From Patiriisocius marinistellae (GTDB lineage: Bacteria > Bacteroidota > Bacteroidia > Flavobacteriales > Flavobacteriaceae): a stretch of 46,574 nt of DNA. A model generated the notes under the pieces. It was not told the DNA's origin and ran no database searches. It saw only the letters and a list, made by a program, of their open reading frames with translations. Position 1 is the stretch's first letter; the number at the start of each line of letters is the position of its first letter. Where the stretch lies: the NCBI RefSeq assembly GCF_009014635.1, contig NZ_BKCF01000008.1:1-46574 (forward strand), written 5' to 3'. Of this stretch, positions 27,905-37,194 are shown piece by piece. A program made the position numbers and the translations under genes.

Positions 27905-29221
27905 TTACTCGTAAGCCTCTTTGATGAATTTCTCATAAGTCACTTCCTTAGTTTTCAATTTTGCTTTTTCCTTAAAAAACTGAAGTAATTTATTTGTATT
28001 CAGTTGTTCACCCATGCGTTGAACTTCCTCTTGGTTTGACATAATACGAGCTGCAATATTATCAAGCTCTTCATCACTAGGATCCATTTGACCAAACTGC
28101 GCCATCTGTGCCTTAATCATCCCACGACTATACTCTTTTAATTCCTCAAAACTAGCCTGTAAATTATTCTCTGCTCTTAACTTTCCTTCGATAAGCTGGT
28201 AGCGTAATCCTTTTTCACTTCTTTCATATTCTGCCTTAGCCTCTTCATCTGTCATAGGCTTCTCTGATGATACTTGGATCCAACGCTCTAAAAACTCTTT
28301 AGGAAGGTCAAATTTTGTGTTTTCTATTAACGACTCAACTACGTCATTTAGCATTTTTTGATCACTTTGTTGCTCAAATTGCTTTTCTGCATCTTCTTTG
28401 ATCTTTGATTTTAAATCAGCTTCAGATTTTACAACACCTTCACCAAAAAGCTTATCAAATAACTCTTGGTTCATTTCTGCCATCTCGCGAGTGTTTACTT
28501 CTTCTACCTTGAATGTAAGTTCATCAACGTCTTTAGCATCCTCAGGAGTTAATCCTATATGCTTTTGAATTTCGTGATCTTCAGCAAACATCCCTTTTGT
28601 TTTCAAAGTAATTACATCTCCCACTTTAGCACCGGTTAAAGCTTTAATTTGAGATTTACCTTTTAACTCATCTAACTCTAAAGTTGTACTTTTTTCAACT
28701 CCTTTTTCCTCATTAGAAAATGTTCCTGTAATCTCATCTCCTTTTTCCGCTTTATCTTTACTTGTAAGCTTACCGTATTGCTTACGAATAGTCTTTACTT
28801 GATTATCAAGCATTTTATCATCTGCAACTACTTTATAATTTGTAATTGCTTTTTTAGTTACATCTACTTCAAACTTAGGAGACATTCCCAAATCAAACTC
28901 AAACGTAAAGTCCTCACTTTTCCAGTCAATTTCGTTTTCATTTTTAGGAAGTGGGTTACCTAAAACATCAAGCTTTTCTTCTGTCAAAAATTTTTGTAAT
29001 CCTCCTTGTAAAAGCTTATTTACTTCTTCTACTAACACAGCTTGACCGTATTGTTTTTTAACCATTCCCATTGGGATATGACCTTTTCTAAATCCAGGAA
29101 TATTAGCAGTCTTTCTATAATTGGCTAATACTTTTTTAACCTCTCCTTCATAGTCTTCTTTTTTAATTTCGACTGTTACCACTGCATTTAATGCATCAAT
29201 ATCCTTTTTTGTAATATCCAT
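27905..29221 (-). CDS. tig: Trigger factor (ribosome-associated chaperone)
   Basis: 438 residues. It binds the ribosome exit tunnel and shields nascent chains. The ribosome-binding loop is GFRKGHIPMGMVKKQYG near residues 43-60, where the usual signature is G-F-R-x-G-x-x-P. A central FKBP-like domain is recognisable by position (about 150-235), though diverged from the E. coli form as is usual for Bacteroidota. The C-terminal arms are long charged helices. First of the conserved tig-clpP-clpX cluster, with a good promoter upstream and its own terminator. Confidence 0.96.
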   Translation of the reverse strand: MDITKKDIDALNAVVTVEIKKEDYEGEVKKVLANYRKTANIPGFRKGHIPMGMVKKQYGQAVLVEEVNKLLQGGLQKFLTEEKLDVLGNPLPKNENEIDWKSEDFTFEFDLGMSPKFEVDVTKKAITNYKVVADDKMLDNQVKTIRKQYGKLTSKDKAEKGDEITGTFSNEEKGVEKSTTLELDELKGKSQIKALTGAKVGDVITLKTKGMFAEDHEIQKHIGLTPEDAKDVDELTFKVEEVNTREMAEMNQELFDKLFGEGVVKSEADLKSKIKEDAEKQFEQQSDQKMLNDVVESLIENTKFDLPKEFLERWIQVSSEKPMTDEEAKAEYERSEKGLRYQLIEGKLRAENNLQASFEELKEYSRGMIKAQMAQFGQMDPSDEELDNIAARIMSNQEEVQRMGEQLNTNKLLQFFKEKAKLKTKEVTYEKFIKEAYE

Positions 29222-29293
29222 TCTTTACTATTTTTTTCTTTAGAAATTTTTCTTCGGAAACCGTTGGCAATTACCCCTTGATTTACGAGCGTG

Positions 29294-29325
29294 CAAAAAT
29301 ACGATTTATTTTATAGCCAAACAAA
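29294..29325 (-). promoter_or_regulatory. Bacteroidota-type promoter of tig
   Basis: On the minus strand TTTG (29325-29322), a 20-nt spacer and TATTTTTG (29301-29294) match the consensus. The start site would be near 29287, about 65 nt before the ATG. One copy of the dispersed 9-mer lies in the leader at 29252-29260. Confidence 0.6.
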
Positions 29326-29390
29326 GAATTTATCTAATGCAATATGAAGTATAATAATTTGATTTTTAATCAAGTGGAAATTTCCGAAGA

Positions 29391-29430
29391 TAAAAAAAGT
29401 CCCTATTAGTATTTCACCAATAGGGACTTT
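29391..29430 (-). terminator. Intrinsic terminator of the FadL-GDSL unit
   Basis: The 10-bp stem AGTCCCTATT (29398-29407) pairs with AATAGGGACT (29419-29428). On the minus strand a 7-nt U-run follows. It lies 24 bp after the stop codon of the GDSL lipoprotein gene. Confidence 0.88.
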
Positions 29431-29451
29431 ATTATTTAAGTTGTTTATACC

Positions 29452-30999
29452 TTAATTAAGATTATTGTTTAATGAAACAGTACCATAAGTACCAATATTT
29501 ACGTTAGGTATAGTTGCATTATACACACGATTAATCTCATTAATTATCACGTTTGCAGTATAAGCATATCCTCTAGGAGATGGGTGAACACCATCAAGTG
29601 AAAAAGCCCCACCTGTAACATATGTAGAAGTTAATTGACCTCCATCAAAGCCTATTCCTCCAGCAGCAACTTGTGCTAATGCTCCTCTTGCATCAACATA
29701 CCCAATTCCTTTTGCCGAAGCGAGTGCTTGAATTGTTGAATTATATGCAGCAGATGCAGTTGACACACGGCCTTGCTCAACAGCTGTCAAAACAAATTGA
29801 TCTCCCAATGGAATAGAAACTCCTACAACACCTTGCGGGTTTGCAGGATCTGGCGTAGAACCTAACACACTAGATGCAGGCAATACAACTAAATCACTAT
29901 TATTTGCCTGACGCAACTGCCCTAATAGACCAGCAGTAGCTGCAGGTAAACCAAAAGGAGGTCCTTGTAAAATACCAGAAATATCAGTCAAGTCATCATC
30001 CATTATAATAGGGAAATTCACACCCGCATTAAAGTTAATCATTCTAGAAGCAGCTTCTTCTGCAGTAATCACACCAGCACCAACTAATCCAGGTAACACC
30101 TGTGTATTATATAATGCAAATTGAGCATTTACAGCTCCAGCAGTTGCTGCATCTAATGGAATAGATTGAGCAGGCACAGTTGTGAAATAAGGAATTGAAG
30201 TTACATCTGGAATATTAATTAAAACACCACCAGCTCCATTAGCAGTTAATGCATCAACATATCCTGAATATACAGAAGCAAAAACGTTAGGGTCTGTAAT
30301 ATCAGCAGAACCATATGTTAATGGATTTAAGTTACCTGTTTGATCAACACCAGCACCACCAGCAGTAGCGTATCCTAAAATATCATTGTTTCCAATCCAA
30401 AGACTGAAAAACGAAGGACTTTGCGCAACCGCATCACCGATTACTGTTGCATTAGGATTTGTAGCCATACGTACATAATATGGATTTGCGCTAGGTGGGT
30501 TTGAAGAAAGCCCCGCAATGTTACCGTATCCTTCAGCTCCTAAATGAAAACTCTTAGCACCAGGAACACCCATATTATTGAACGGTCCAGAAATTACATT
30601 TGATACTTCAGTAGTACCTTGACCCTCTAATGTAACAGGCCCTGGATTTCCATTATCATCAACCGAAAGAACTAATCTATTACCAAAACCAGGTAATGGA
30701 GCTCCACCAATTAATAGTCCACCTAAGTTATCATTCATTAAAGGTTGTGTAAATTCACCTCCACCAGCTAAAGCAAATTGCTGAGCCATAATGTTTGGAT
30801 ATGAATCTTCTTGTCCAGAAATAAATAATGCACTACTTGCATATCCAGCAGTAAGTGAATTACCTACAGCTACATAATTTGAGAAATCAGCATCACCATT
30901 TGTATAAAAACCATCTTCAACTGGCGTTTCAAATTCTGGCTCACAGCTTACAAACCCAACGGCAAGTAAACCAATCATTAATTTTATAGTATTTTTCAT
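29452..30999 (-). CDS. GDSL/SGNH-hydrolase-like lipoprotein
   Basis: 515 residues. The lipoprotein signal ends at Cys19 (GFVSC). The SGNH blocks are visible: VAVGNSLTAG with the nucleophile Ser48, the glycine block in NNMGVPGAKS, the asparagine block SLWIGNNDILGYA, and the catalytic pair Asp469/His472 in LDGVHPSPRGYA. It is therefore probably an active esterase or lipase on the cell surface or facing the periplasm. It follows the FadL-type porin gene by 18 bp; such pairs recur in Bacteroidota and suggest release of fatty acids followed by uptake. The substrate is unproven. Confidence 0.9.
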   Translation of the reverse strand: MKNTIKLMIGLLAVGFVSCEPEFETPVEDGFYTNGDADFSNYVAVGNSLTAGYASSALFISGQEDSYPNIMAQQFALAGGGEFTQPLMNDNLGGLLIGGAPLPGFGNRLVLSVDDNGNPGPVTLEGQGTTEVSNVISGPFNNMGVPGAKSFHLGAEGYGNIAGLSSNPPSANPYYVRMATNPNATVIGDAVAQSPSFFSLWIGNNDILGYATAGGAGVDQTGNLNPLTYGSADITDPNVFASVYSGYVDALTANGAGGVLINIPDVTSIPYFTTVPAQSIPLDAATAGAVNAQFALYNTQVLPGLVGAGVITAEEAASRMINFNAGVNFPIIMDDDLTDISGILQGPPFGLPAATAGLLGQLRQANNSDLVVLPASSVLGSTPDPANPQGVVGVSIPLGDQFVLTAVEQGRVSTASAAYNSTIQALASAKGIGYVDARGALAQVAAGGIGFDGGQLTSTYVTGGAFSLDGVHPSPRGYAYTANVIINEINRVYNATIPNVNIGTYGTVSLNNNLN

Positions 31000-31017
31000 T
31001 TTGTATTTTTTTTGGGA

Positions 31018-32271
31018 TTATAATTTATACGTGATACCTAAACCTGGTGAAAATGCACTAGACTTATAAGTTCCTTCAAAAGGAACTGACTGTCCATTCT
31101 CAAAATAGAAATCGTAAGAAGCGTCAACTTCCTTAAAGTGTAAGTATAAAAATGAAGCGTCAATTTCAAAACGACTTCCTAGGTTTAATGTTAAACCTGC
31201 AGTATAACCATTACTATCGTTACGAGGTGTTTCAGGAGCAAAATATCCTGATTGTACTGGAGACTCATCAAAGTAATAACCAGCTCTCAATGTAAACGTT
31301 TTAGTTGCTTCGTATTGTAACCCAAATCTATAAGAAGAAGAGTTTTTGTAATTACGAGCATTTTGTGAATCTGGCACAGTCTCACTAGCGAAATCAATAT
31401 TTAGAGATTCATAAACATCCCAAAACTGTCTGTTAAAATCAAATGCAAATAACCACTTATCGCAAAACTCATAAGAAAGACCTACAGTTAATTCTGCTGG
31501 TAAAGGTAAACGAGCATCAAAAGTTGTTGTGTCTGGGAAAGGCGTTAAAGGAGAATTTGGCACATTTTCAAATGTAGCATCTCCATCTTCTGCTTCAAGA
31601 ATAATTTTTGAACGATAATTCATTCCTAAAGTTAATTCTTCGGTTGGATTAAACATCCATCCTGCAGTCCATCCCCATTTTGTAACACCAGTGGCATCAA
31701 TAGTAACTTCAGAACGTTCACCTTCTAAGTTAGACGTAGTTCTATTTAAATTACGGTTAAAGTTCACATTACCCGTAGCAAAGATAGGTCCACCACCAAT
31801 ACTAAAATACTTGCTCAACTTAATAGATACTGTTGGTTGAATAAAAATTGCTTGAAGGTCAATATTGTTTACTAAATGAGAACCAGCCCAATCATCTTCG
31901 TAAGTAACACCACTTCCATAAGGCGTGTATACACCAAGACCTAGTGCTAGCCAATCTGTAGCTTGATATGATATGTACGCATAAAAAGGAGTTGCTACAT
32001 CACTGTCTGTAACAGCCGCATCTCCAGTTGCAGTATTTTGATAAGCCACATCAGCAAAGACACCATGTGCTCCTAGTGACACGCTTAATCTATCCTCAAG
32101 ATAAACTAATCCTGCTGGATTAAAAAATACAAGTTCACTGCTGTTGACAACAGCAACACCTGTGTGACCCATCGCCAAGGCTTTGTTTCCTTGAAGACTT
32201 ACCCTATACCCTCCGGCATAGGTTACTGCTGCAGTAAGAATAAAAACAGCAAGAAGTAAAACTTTTTTCAT
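31018..32271 (-). CDS. OmpP1/FadL-family outer membrane transporter
   Basis: 417 residues. Residues 1-19 form a signal peptide (VLLLAVFILTAAVTYA). The mature start GGYRVSLQGNKALAMGHTGVAVVNSSELVFFNPAGLVYLEDR is the typical hatch and NPA motif of the FadL/TodX family. The rest is a run of amphipathic beta strands ending in an aliphatic C-terminus (GLGITYKL). These 14-strand barrels bring hydrophobic compounds such as long-chain fatty acids across the outer membrane. It is the first gene of a two-gene unit with the GDSL lipoprotein, which supports a lipid-related role. Confidence 0.92.
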   Translation of the reverse strand: MKKVLLLAVFILTAAVTYAGGYRVSLQGNKALAMGHTGVAVVNSSELVFFNPAGLVYLEDRLSVSLGAHGVFADVAYQNTATGDAAVTDSDVATPFYAYISYQATDWLALGLGVYTPYGSGVTYEDDWAGSHLVNNIDLQAIFIQPTVSIKLSKYFSIGGGPIFATGNVNFNRNLNRTTSNLEGERSEVTIDATGVTKWGWTAGWMFNPTEELTLGMNYRSKIILEAEDGDATFENVPNSPLTPFPDTTTFDARLPLPAELTVGLSYEFCDKWLFAFDFNRQFWDVYESLNIDFASETVPDSQNARNYKNSSSYRFGLQYEATKTFTLRAGYYFDESPVQSGYFAPETPRNDSNGYTAGLTLNLGSRFEIDASFLYLHFKEVDASYDFYFENGQSVPFEGTYKSSAFSPGLGITYKL

Positions 32272-32387
32272 AATAGTTTTCAGTTAAATTAAAATTAAAG
32301 TTTGTTTGTTTTATTGCCTCTAAAATAAGCATTCTATTTGATTATTAACAAATACTATGCATACATAATAAATTGAGACTTGCAATG

Positions 32388-33152
32388 TTATAAAAAATTC
32401 ATAACAATTTGGTAATATTCATCAGGATTTTCTGCATGCAGCCAATGACCTGCATTTGAAACTGTTTTTATTTTACTCTTCGGAAATTGTTTTTTGATTC
32501 CCCACTCATCTTCGTCTTCAATATATCCAGACTTAGCTCCTCTTACAAATAGTGTATCTCCTTTAAAGACTAAAGTTTCTGACAATGCCTTGCCAACTTC
32601 TTCTATTTTTTCTGAAACTACAGGTAAGTTAACCCGTAACGCTAAAACTCCTTTTTCTTTCCAATATAAATTTTTAAGCAAAAATTGTCTTGTACCCACA
32701 TCTTTAATATAATCACTCAAAACATCATCTGCCGCTCCTCTACTTTTCAATTTAGAAAAATCTAATAGCGACAATGCTTTCAAAATATCTTGATGATGTT
32801 GAGGATATGACTTAGGACCAATATCTGCAATTACTAACTTAATTATTCGGTCCGGGTATATTGCAGCAAATTCCATTGCAACCTTTCCCCCCATAGAATG
32901 CCCCATTAAATAGATGTGTTCCAACTCATGCTCATCGCAATACCCCAGTAAATCATCAGCCATTAATTGATAGTTCCAATCGTCACTATGAAAACTACGA
33001 CCATGGTTTCTCTGATCAACAAGGTGAACTTCAAATCCATCATTCGCAAATTGATTTGCCATCGTTTTCCAATTATCGCCCATACCCATAAAACCATGTA
33101 AAATAACTAATGGCTTTCCTTCGCCTATAATTTGTGAATGTAGTATCTGCAT
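32388..33152 (-). CDS. Alpha/beta hydrolase (YbfF-like esterase)
   Basis: 254 residues without a signal peptide. The oxyanion region is VILHGFMGMGDNW at 16-28. The nucleophile elbow GHSMGG holds Ser86, an acid lies near 208 in the VRGAKSGYIEDED region, and the catalytic His lies in SNAGHWLHAENP near 235. The N-terminal layout and DQRNHGRS match the YbfF group of cytoplasmic esterases. Its start codon overlaps the pdxJ stop codon by one base (TAATG), so the two are translationally coupled. The substrate is unknown and a link to vitamin B6 is not implied by the family. Confidence 0.88.
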   Translation of the reverse strand: MQILHSQIIGEGKPLVILHGFMGMGDNWKTMANQFANDGFEVHLVDQRNHGRSFHSDDWNYQLMADDLLGYCDEHELEHIYLMGHSMGGKVAMEFAAIYPDRIIKLVIADIGPKSYPQHHQDILKALSLLDFSKLKSRGAADDVLSDYIKDVGTRQFLLKNLYWKEKGVLALRVNLPVVSEKIEEVGKALSETLVFKGDTLFVRGAKSGYIEDEDEWGIKKQFPKSKIKTVSNAGHWLHAENPDEYYQIVMNFL

Positions 33153-33868
33153 TATTTCAATAGTTTTAGATATTCTTCAACAGTAGGCTTGAGTCCTTTA
33201 TATATAGCCTCTGCAATTAATGCATGCCCTATACTTACTTCGGCCAGATGGGGGACGTTTTGTTTAAAAAACTTAATATTATCTAATGATAAATCGTGAC
33301 CCGCGTTTACTCCTATACCCAACTCATTTGCTTTTTTCGCGCATGCGGCATAAGATGTAATGGCTTTAATATTTCCGAGGGTATACTGCTTTGCAAACTC
33401 TTCAGTATATAATTCAATACGATCTGCTCCTGTTTTCTTTGCTCCGTCAATTTGATTAAGAATTGGGTCAACAAAAATGGAAGTACGAATGTTATTTCTT
33501 TTAAATTCGGAAATCACTTCTGCTAAGAAATCTTTGTGTTTGATGGTGTCCCAACCCGCATTTGAAGTAATTGCATCAACACTATCTGGCACCAATGTGA
33601 CTTGAGTAGGCTTGATGGCTAACACCATATCTACAAATTTTTTGATTGGATTTCCTTCTATATTATACTCTGTAGTCACAACGCTCTTTAAATCGTATGC
33701 ATCTTGATACCGAATATGTCGCTCGTCTGGACGTGGATGAATAGTAACTCCATGTGCACCAAATGCCTGTACATCTTTTGCTACTTGTACCACATTAGGA
33801 TAATCACCTCCGCGCGCATTGCGAAGTGTAGCTATTTTATTAATATTTACACTAAGTTTTGTCATCAT
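33152..33868 (-). CDS. pdxJ: Pyridoxine 5'-phosphate synthase
   Basis: 238 residues, the normal length. It condenses 1-deoxyxylulose 5-phosphate with 3-amino-2-oxopropyl phosphate to pyridoxine 5'-phosphate in the cytoplasm. Landmarks are VNINKIATLRNARGGDYP near residue 7, GVTIHPRPDERHI near 40 with the phosphate- and substrate-binding His and Arg, and GVNAGHDLSLDN near 190. A -7-like TAAATTTG lies at 33905-33898 on the minus strand without a clear -33. It is the first gene of a two-gene unit with the hydrolase. Confidence 0.96.
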   Translation of the reverse strand: MMTKLSVNINKIATLRNARGGDYPNVVQVAKDVQAFGAHGVTIHPRPDERHIRYQDAYDLKSVVTTEYNIEGNPIKKFVDMVLAIKPTQVTLVPDSVDAITSNAGWDTIKHKDFLAEVISEFKRNNIRTSIFVDPILNQIDGAKKTGADRIELYTEEFAKQYTLGNIKAITSYAACAKKANELGIGVNAGHDLSLDNIKFFKQNVPHLAEVSIGHALIAEAIYKGLKPTVEEYLKLLK

Positions 33869-34099
33869 GTATCGCTTTTGTAAATTTTTATTAGATTCAA
33901 ATTTATATCTATTCTGAGGTAATCTTTTTAGTTGATTGCTTTGAATACGACTTGTTTGAAATTATTTCGTTTTCACCATCAAACAACTTTATTTCAATGT
34001 TTAAAATTTCAGAAGTCAATCTCCTTAAAAAACAAAAATACAATCCTTATATACAGTGACGAAGCTATATTTTGAGTAATTTGCATAAAAAATAACGCT

Positions 34100-34756
34100 T
34101 TGAATACATTACACTATATCATTAATGACATCCAGCCTTTTGACAAAACCGCACCTATAAATACGGTTCAAAAAGCATTTAATCAATTAACGTATTCACA
34201 TATTCCCGTGGTTCACGAAAATGATTTTATAGGAAGTATATCTGAAACCGACGTACATTGTTTTGATGCAGATAAAGTTATAGGTGATTTTCAATACGCA
34301 CTTGAACCTTTTCATGTTAAAGATAACACTAACTGGCTGGATATTCTAGAAGCATTTGCTCTTCACCAAAGTAACATTATGCCTGTGCTCAACACTCAAA
34401 ATAAGTACTTGGGGTATTATGAATTGAGTGATATAATGGATCTTTTTAATGACACTCCATTTTTAAGCGAAGCTGGGGGAATTATCGTTGTTGAGAAAGG
34501 AATACGTGATTATTCTTTTTCTGAAATGTGCCAAATAATAGAAAGCAATGACGCTAAAGTATTAGGTATTTTCATATCAAAAATGAGCAATGACTTAATG
34601 CAAGCGACTATTAAAATAGGGCATACTGGGATGAATGCAATTGTCCAGACATTTAGACGCTACAGTTACAACGTGGTTAGCAATCATGAAGAAGATAAAT
34701 TTTTAGAAGATTTGAAAATGCGCTCAAATTATTTAGACAAATACCTAAATATGTAA
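34100..34756 (+). CDS. CBS-domain protein
   Basis: 218 residues starting at a TTG: the frame is stopped by TGA at 34073 and holds no ATG or GTG before the TTG, and the family-like sequence begins at once (NTLHYIINDIQPF). Two CBS motifs cover about residues 5-120 (SHIPVVHENDFIGSISETDV and NIMPVLNTQNKYLGYYELSDIMDLF), followed by an ACT-like tail of about 90 residues. CBS pairs usually bind adenine nucleotides and sense energy or redox state. It lies 3 bp before nadK, and this pairing is conserved in flavobacteria, so a regulatory link to NAD kinase is plausible but unproven. Confidence 0.87.
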   Translation: MNTLHYIINDIQPFDKTAPINTVQKAFNQLTYSHIPVVHENDFIGSISETDVHCFDADKVIGDFQYALEPFHVKDNTNWLDILEAFALHQSNIMPVLNTQNKYLGYYELSDIMDLFNDTPFLSEAGGIIVVEKGIRDYSFSEMCQIIESNDAKVLGIFISKMSNDLMQATIKIGHTGMNAIVQTFRRYSYNVVSNHEEDKFLEDLKMRSNYLDKYLNM

Positions 34757-34759
34757 TCG

Positions 34760-35644
34760 ATGAAAATAGGGATTTACGGTCAATTTTATCATAAAAACAG
34801 TGAACATCATATTCAGTCAATTCTAGATGTTTTGCAAAGCCGAAATGTGACTATTTTAATTGAAGAGAATTTCATGGCACTAATGAATGAACATCAAAAA
34901 TTTCATTCAGACTTAACGAACATTAAAACATTTACAAAGCTTGATAGCTCTTATGACCTGTTTTTTAGCATAGGCGGCGATGGAACAATATTAAAATCTG
35001 TAACATTTGTACGAGATTTCAATATTCCAATTGTAGGCATTAATACAGGTCGATTAGGTTTTCTTGCGACAATACAAAAAGAAAATATAGCCGAAAGTAT
35101 TTCTGAAATTTTAGAAGGTGATTATTATATTTCAGAAAGAACATTACTTTCGATTGAAACAGACCCAGGACATCAAGAAATTGTACCATTAAATTTTGCT
35201 TTAAATGAAGTAGCCGTAAATCGAAAAAACACCACTTCAATGATTAAAGTAGAAACATTTATTGATGACAAGTATTTAACATCATATTGGTCAGACGGTT
35301 TAATAGTAGCAACACCCACAGGCTCCACAGGCTACTCACTAAGCTGTGGCGGCCCCATCATTGACCCTACTAATGATTGCATTATTTTAACCCCAATAGC
35401 GCCACATAATTTAAGCGCTAGACCTTTAGTTGTTCAAGGCGACAGTAAAATCACCCTTAAAGTCACAGGAAGAGAAAAAGAATATCTATGTTCTCTAGAT
35501 TCTAGAATACTTGCACTAGATAATGAAACTTCAATTACAATAAAGAAAGCTCCTTTTAAAATTAAACTCGTTCAGCTCACAGAAGAAAGCTTTGTAAAAA
35601 CACTCAGAAAAAAACTTCTTTGGGGTGAGGACAAAAGAAACTAA
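34760..35644 (+). CDS. nadK: NAD kinase
   Basis: 294 residues. It phosphorylates NAD to NADP using ATP. The catalytic GGDGT motif is at about 73-77 ([12 protein letters not shown]). The NAD-binding segments are NTGRLGFLA near 95, LNEVAVNR near 148, and [19 protein letters not shown] near 188. It follows the CBS gene after 3 bp in the envelope cluster, and the next gene begins 100 bp downstream behind a separate -7-like element. Confidence 0.97.
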   Translation: MKIGIYGQFYHKNSEHHIQSILDVLQSRNVTILIEENFMALMNEHQKFHSDLTNIKTFTKLDSSYDLFFSIGGDGTILKSVTFVRDFNIPIVGINTGRLGFLATIQKENIAESISEILEGDYYISERTLLSIETDPGHQEIVPLNFALNEVAVNRKNTTSMIKVETFIDDKYLTSYWSDGLIVATPTGSTGYSLSCGGPIIDPTNDCIILTPIAPHNLSARPLVVQGDSKITLKVTGREKEYLCSLDSRILALDNETSITIKKAPFKIKLVQLTEESFVKTLRKKLLWGEDKRN

Positions 35645-35718
35645 ACAATAAAACACTTCAAAAAAAGTTAACAAAATAGACTATTCCCCTTATAATGGGG
35701 TAAAGCAAAGTTTATTAT

Positions 35719-35726
35719 TATATTTG
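35719..35726 (+). promoter_or_regulatory. Candidate -7 element before the porG-uppS-bamA cluster
   Basis: TATATTTG is an exact match to TAnnTTTG, 17 nt before the ATG. I see no TTTG at the normal -33 distance. A short inverted CCCC/GGGG pair lies just upstream at 35686-35700. It suggests a promoter inside the cluster but is weak by itself. Confidence 0.4.
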
Positions 35727-35743
35727 CAAACTTTTGAAATTTT

Positions 35744-36436
35744 ATGAGGTATATAACACCCCTTATTTTACTTTTTACCTGCTCATTCTTAGCACATTCG
35801 CAAACCTACGAAATTGGTGGGTTTGTAGGCGGAGCTAATGTTATAGGAGATGTAGGAAATACCGCCTACATTAATCCAAACGCCCTTGCTGTTGGAGCTA
35901 TTTTTAAATGGAATCGAAGTGAACGTCATTCCTTTAGATTTTCTGCAACCTATGCTAAAGCTGAAGGTGATGATTTAGATAGTGATGAAGAGCGTAGACA
36001 ACAACGCGGCTATTCTTTCCAGAACAACATCAAGGAAGCTTCTTTAGGCATGGAATATACTTTTTGGGAGTTTAACTTAAATACTGGGAATCCAGCATCG
36101 GCACCTTATTTATATACTGGAATTACTTATTTTCTTTATGAAGCATCTTACATAAGAGCAAATGGCACTTATAGAGACTATGATCAAGCTGGTTCATTTG
36201 CAATTCCTATGACACTTGGCTACAAAGCAACAATAAGCACAAAATTAATTGCCGCTATCGAAATAGGTGCGCGTTATACATTTACAGACGATCTTGATGG
36301 TAGCTATCCTGTAAAAGGGCTGGCTGACAGCGAAGGCTTTAGATTTGGCAATGTCAATAATAATGATTGGTATGTCTTTACAGGCTTTACTTTATCGTTT
36401 ACCTTTGGTCGTGAACCATGTTATTGTAATTTCTAA
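35744..36436 (+). CDS. porG: PorG-like outer membrane protein (DUF6089 family), type IX secretion
   Basis: 230 residues. Signal peptide 1-19 (LILLFTCSFLAHSQ), then an eight-strand-type beta barrel opening with YEIGGFVGGANVIGDVG and ending in the FTGFTLSFTFGRE strand and a Cys-containing tail. It matches the family located directly before uppS and bamA in Bacteroidota; in Porphyromonas gingivalis the gene in this position is porG, needed for the type IX secretion complex in the outer membrane. The identification relies on gene order plus a general family pattern, and so is probable rather than certain. It lies 4 bp before uppS. Confidence 0.72.
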   Translation: MRYITPLILLFTCSFLAHSQTYEIGGFVGGANVIGDVGNTAYINPNALAVGAIFKWNRSERHSFRFSATYAKAEGDDLDSDEERRQQRGYSFQNNIKEASLGMEYTFWEFNLNTGNPASAPYLYTGITYFLYEASYIRANGTYRDYDQAGSFAIPMTLGYKATISTKLIAAIEIGARYTFTDDLDGSYPVKGLADSEGFRFGNVNNNDWYVFTGFTLSFTFGREPCYCNF

Positions 36437-36440
36437 AAAA

Positions 36441-37181
36441 ATGAGTCGTCTCTTAGATCAAATAGATACAAAAAAACTTCCAAAGCACTTGGCTATTATC
36501 ATGGATGGTAATGGTCGATGGGCAAAACAAAAGGGGTTTTTGAGAGCTATAGGTCATGAAAATGGCACAAAAGCAGTTAGGGAAATTACTGAGGCATGCG
36601 CCGAAATAAATATTCCATTTTTAACTTTATATGCTTTTTCTACTGAGAATTGGAACCGTCCTAAAATAGAAGTAGAATTACTAATGAAACTTTTAGTTTC
36701 TTCTTTAAAAAAAGAGATTAAAACATTGCAAGAAAATAATATCAAATTAAATACAATTGGTAATATTGAAGCATTGAAACCTAAAGTTAAGAAAGAGTTG
36801 CTTGACGTTATTGAAAAGACCAAAAACAATAATAGAATGACCTTAACACTCGCATTAAGTTACGGGTCTAGAGAAGAAATAACAAAAACAATAAAAGAGA
36901 TTAGTCTTAAAGTTAAAAAAGGACTAATTTCGCCGGGCGATATTGATGAGCAAATAATACAAAATCACTTATATACAAACGATCTACCTGATGTAGATTT
37001 ATTAATAAGAACAAGTGGTGAACAACGCATTAGTAATTTTCTTTTATGGCAAATTGCATATGCTGAGTTATATTTTACAAATGTACTTTGGCCAGATTAT
37101 ACTAAAGAACATTTATTTGAATCAATATTGAATTATCAAAACAGAGAAAGAAGATTTGGAAAGACAAGTGAGCAACTTTAG
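36441..37181 (+). CDS. uppS: Isoprenyl transferase (undecaprenyl diphosphate synthase)
   Basis: 246 residues from the ATG at 36441. An upstream in-frame ATG at 36345 would overlap porG by 92 bp and add sequence unlike the family, so it is rejected. It adds isopentenyl units to make the C55 lipid carrier for peptidoglycan and other glycans. The catalytic Asp22 lies in IIMDGNGRWAK, followed by LTLYAFSTENWNRP near 69 and the C-terminal DLLIRTSGEQRISNFLLWQIAYAELYF near 191. The next gene, bamA, starts within or just after its end. Confidence 0.97.
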   Translation: MSRLLDQIDTKKLPKHLAIIMDGNGRWAKQKGFLRAIGHENGTKAVREITEACAEINIPFLTLYAFSTENWNRPKIEVELLMKLLVSSLKKEIKTLQENNIKLNTIGNIEALKPKVKKELLDVIEKTKNNNRMTLTLALSYGSREEITKTIKEISLKVKKGLISPGDIDEQIIQNHLYTNDLPDVDLLIRTSGEQRISNFLLWQIAYAELYFTNVLWPDYTKEHLFESILNYQNRERRFGKTSEQL

Positions 37182-37194
37182 GAGAATTCAGTTT

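Noticed and set aside
33909-34019. Minus-strand open frame of 36 codons starting at TTG, with AAGGAG just before it, upstream of pdxJ
   Set aside because: The AAGGAG is only one base from the TTG, too close to act as a ribosome-binding site; the product is short, polar and unlike anything I know.
36345-36440. Longer UppS start inside porG
   Set aside because: The extra 32 residues are an out-of-frame reading of porG; the ATG at 36441 lies 4 bp after the porG stop and matches the family length.
37156-37194. Longer BamA start at the TTG at 37156
   Set aside because: It overlaps uppS by 26 bp and puts 13 charged residues ahead of a signal peptide that starts well at 37195.
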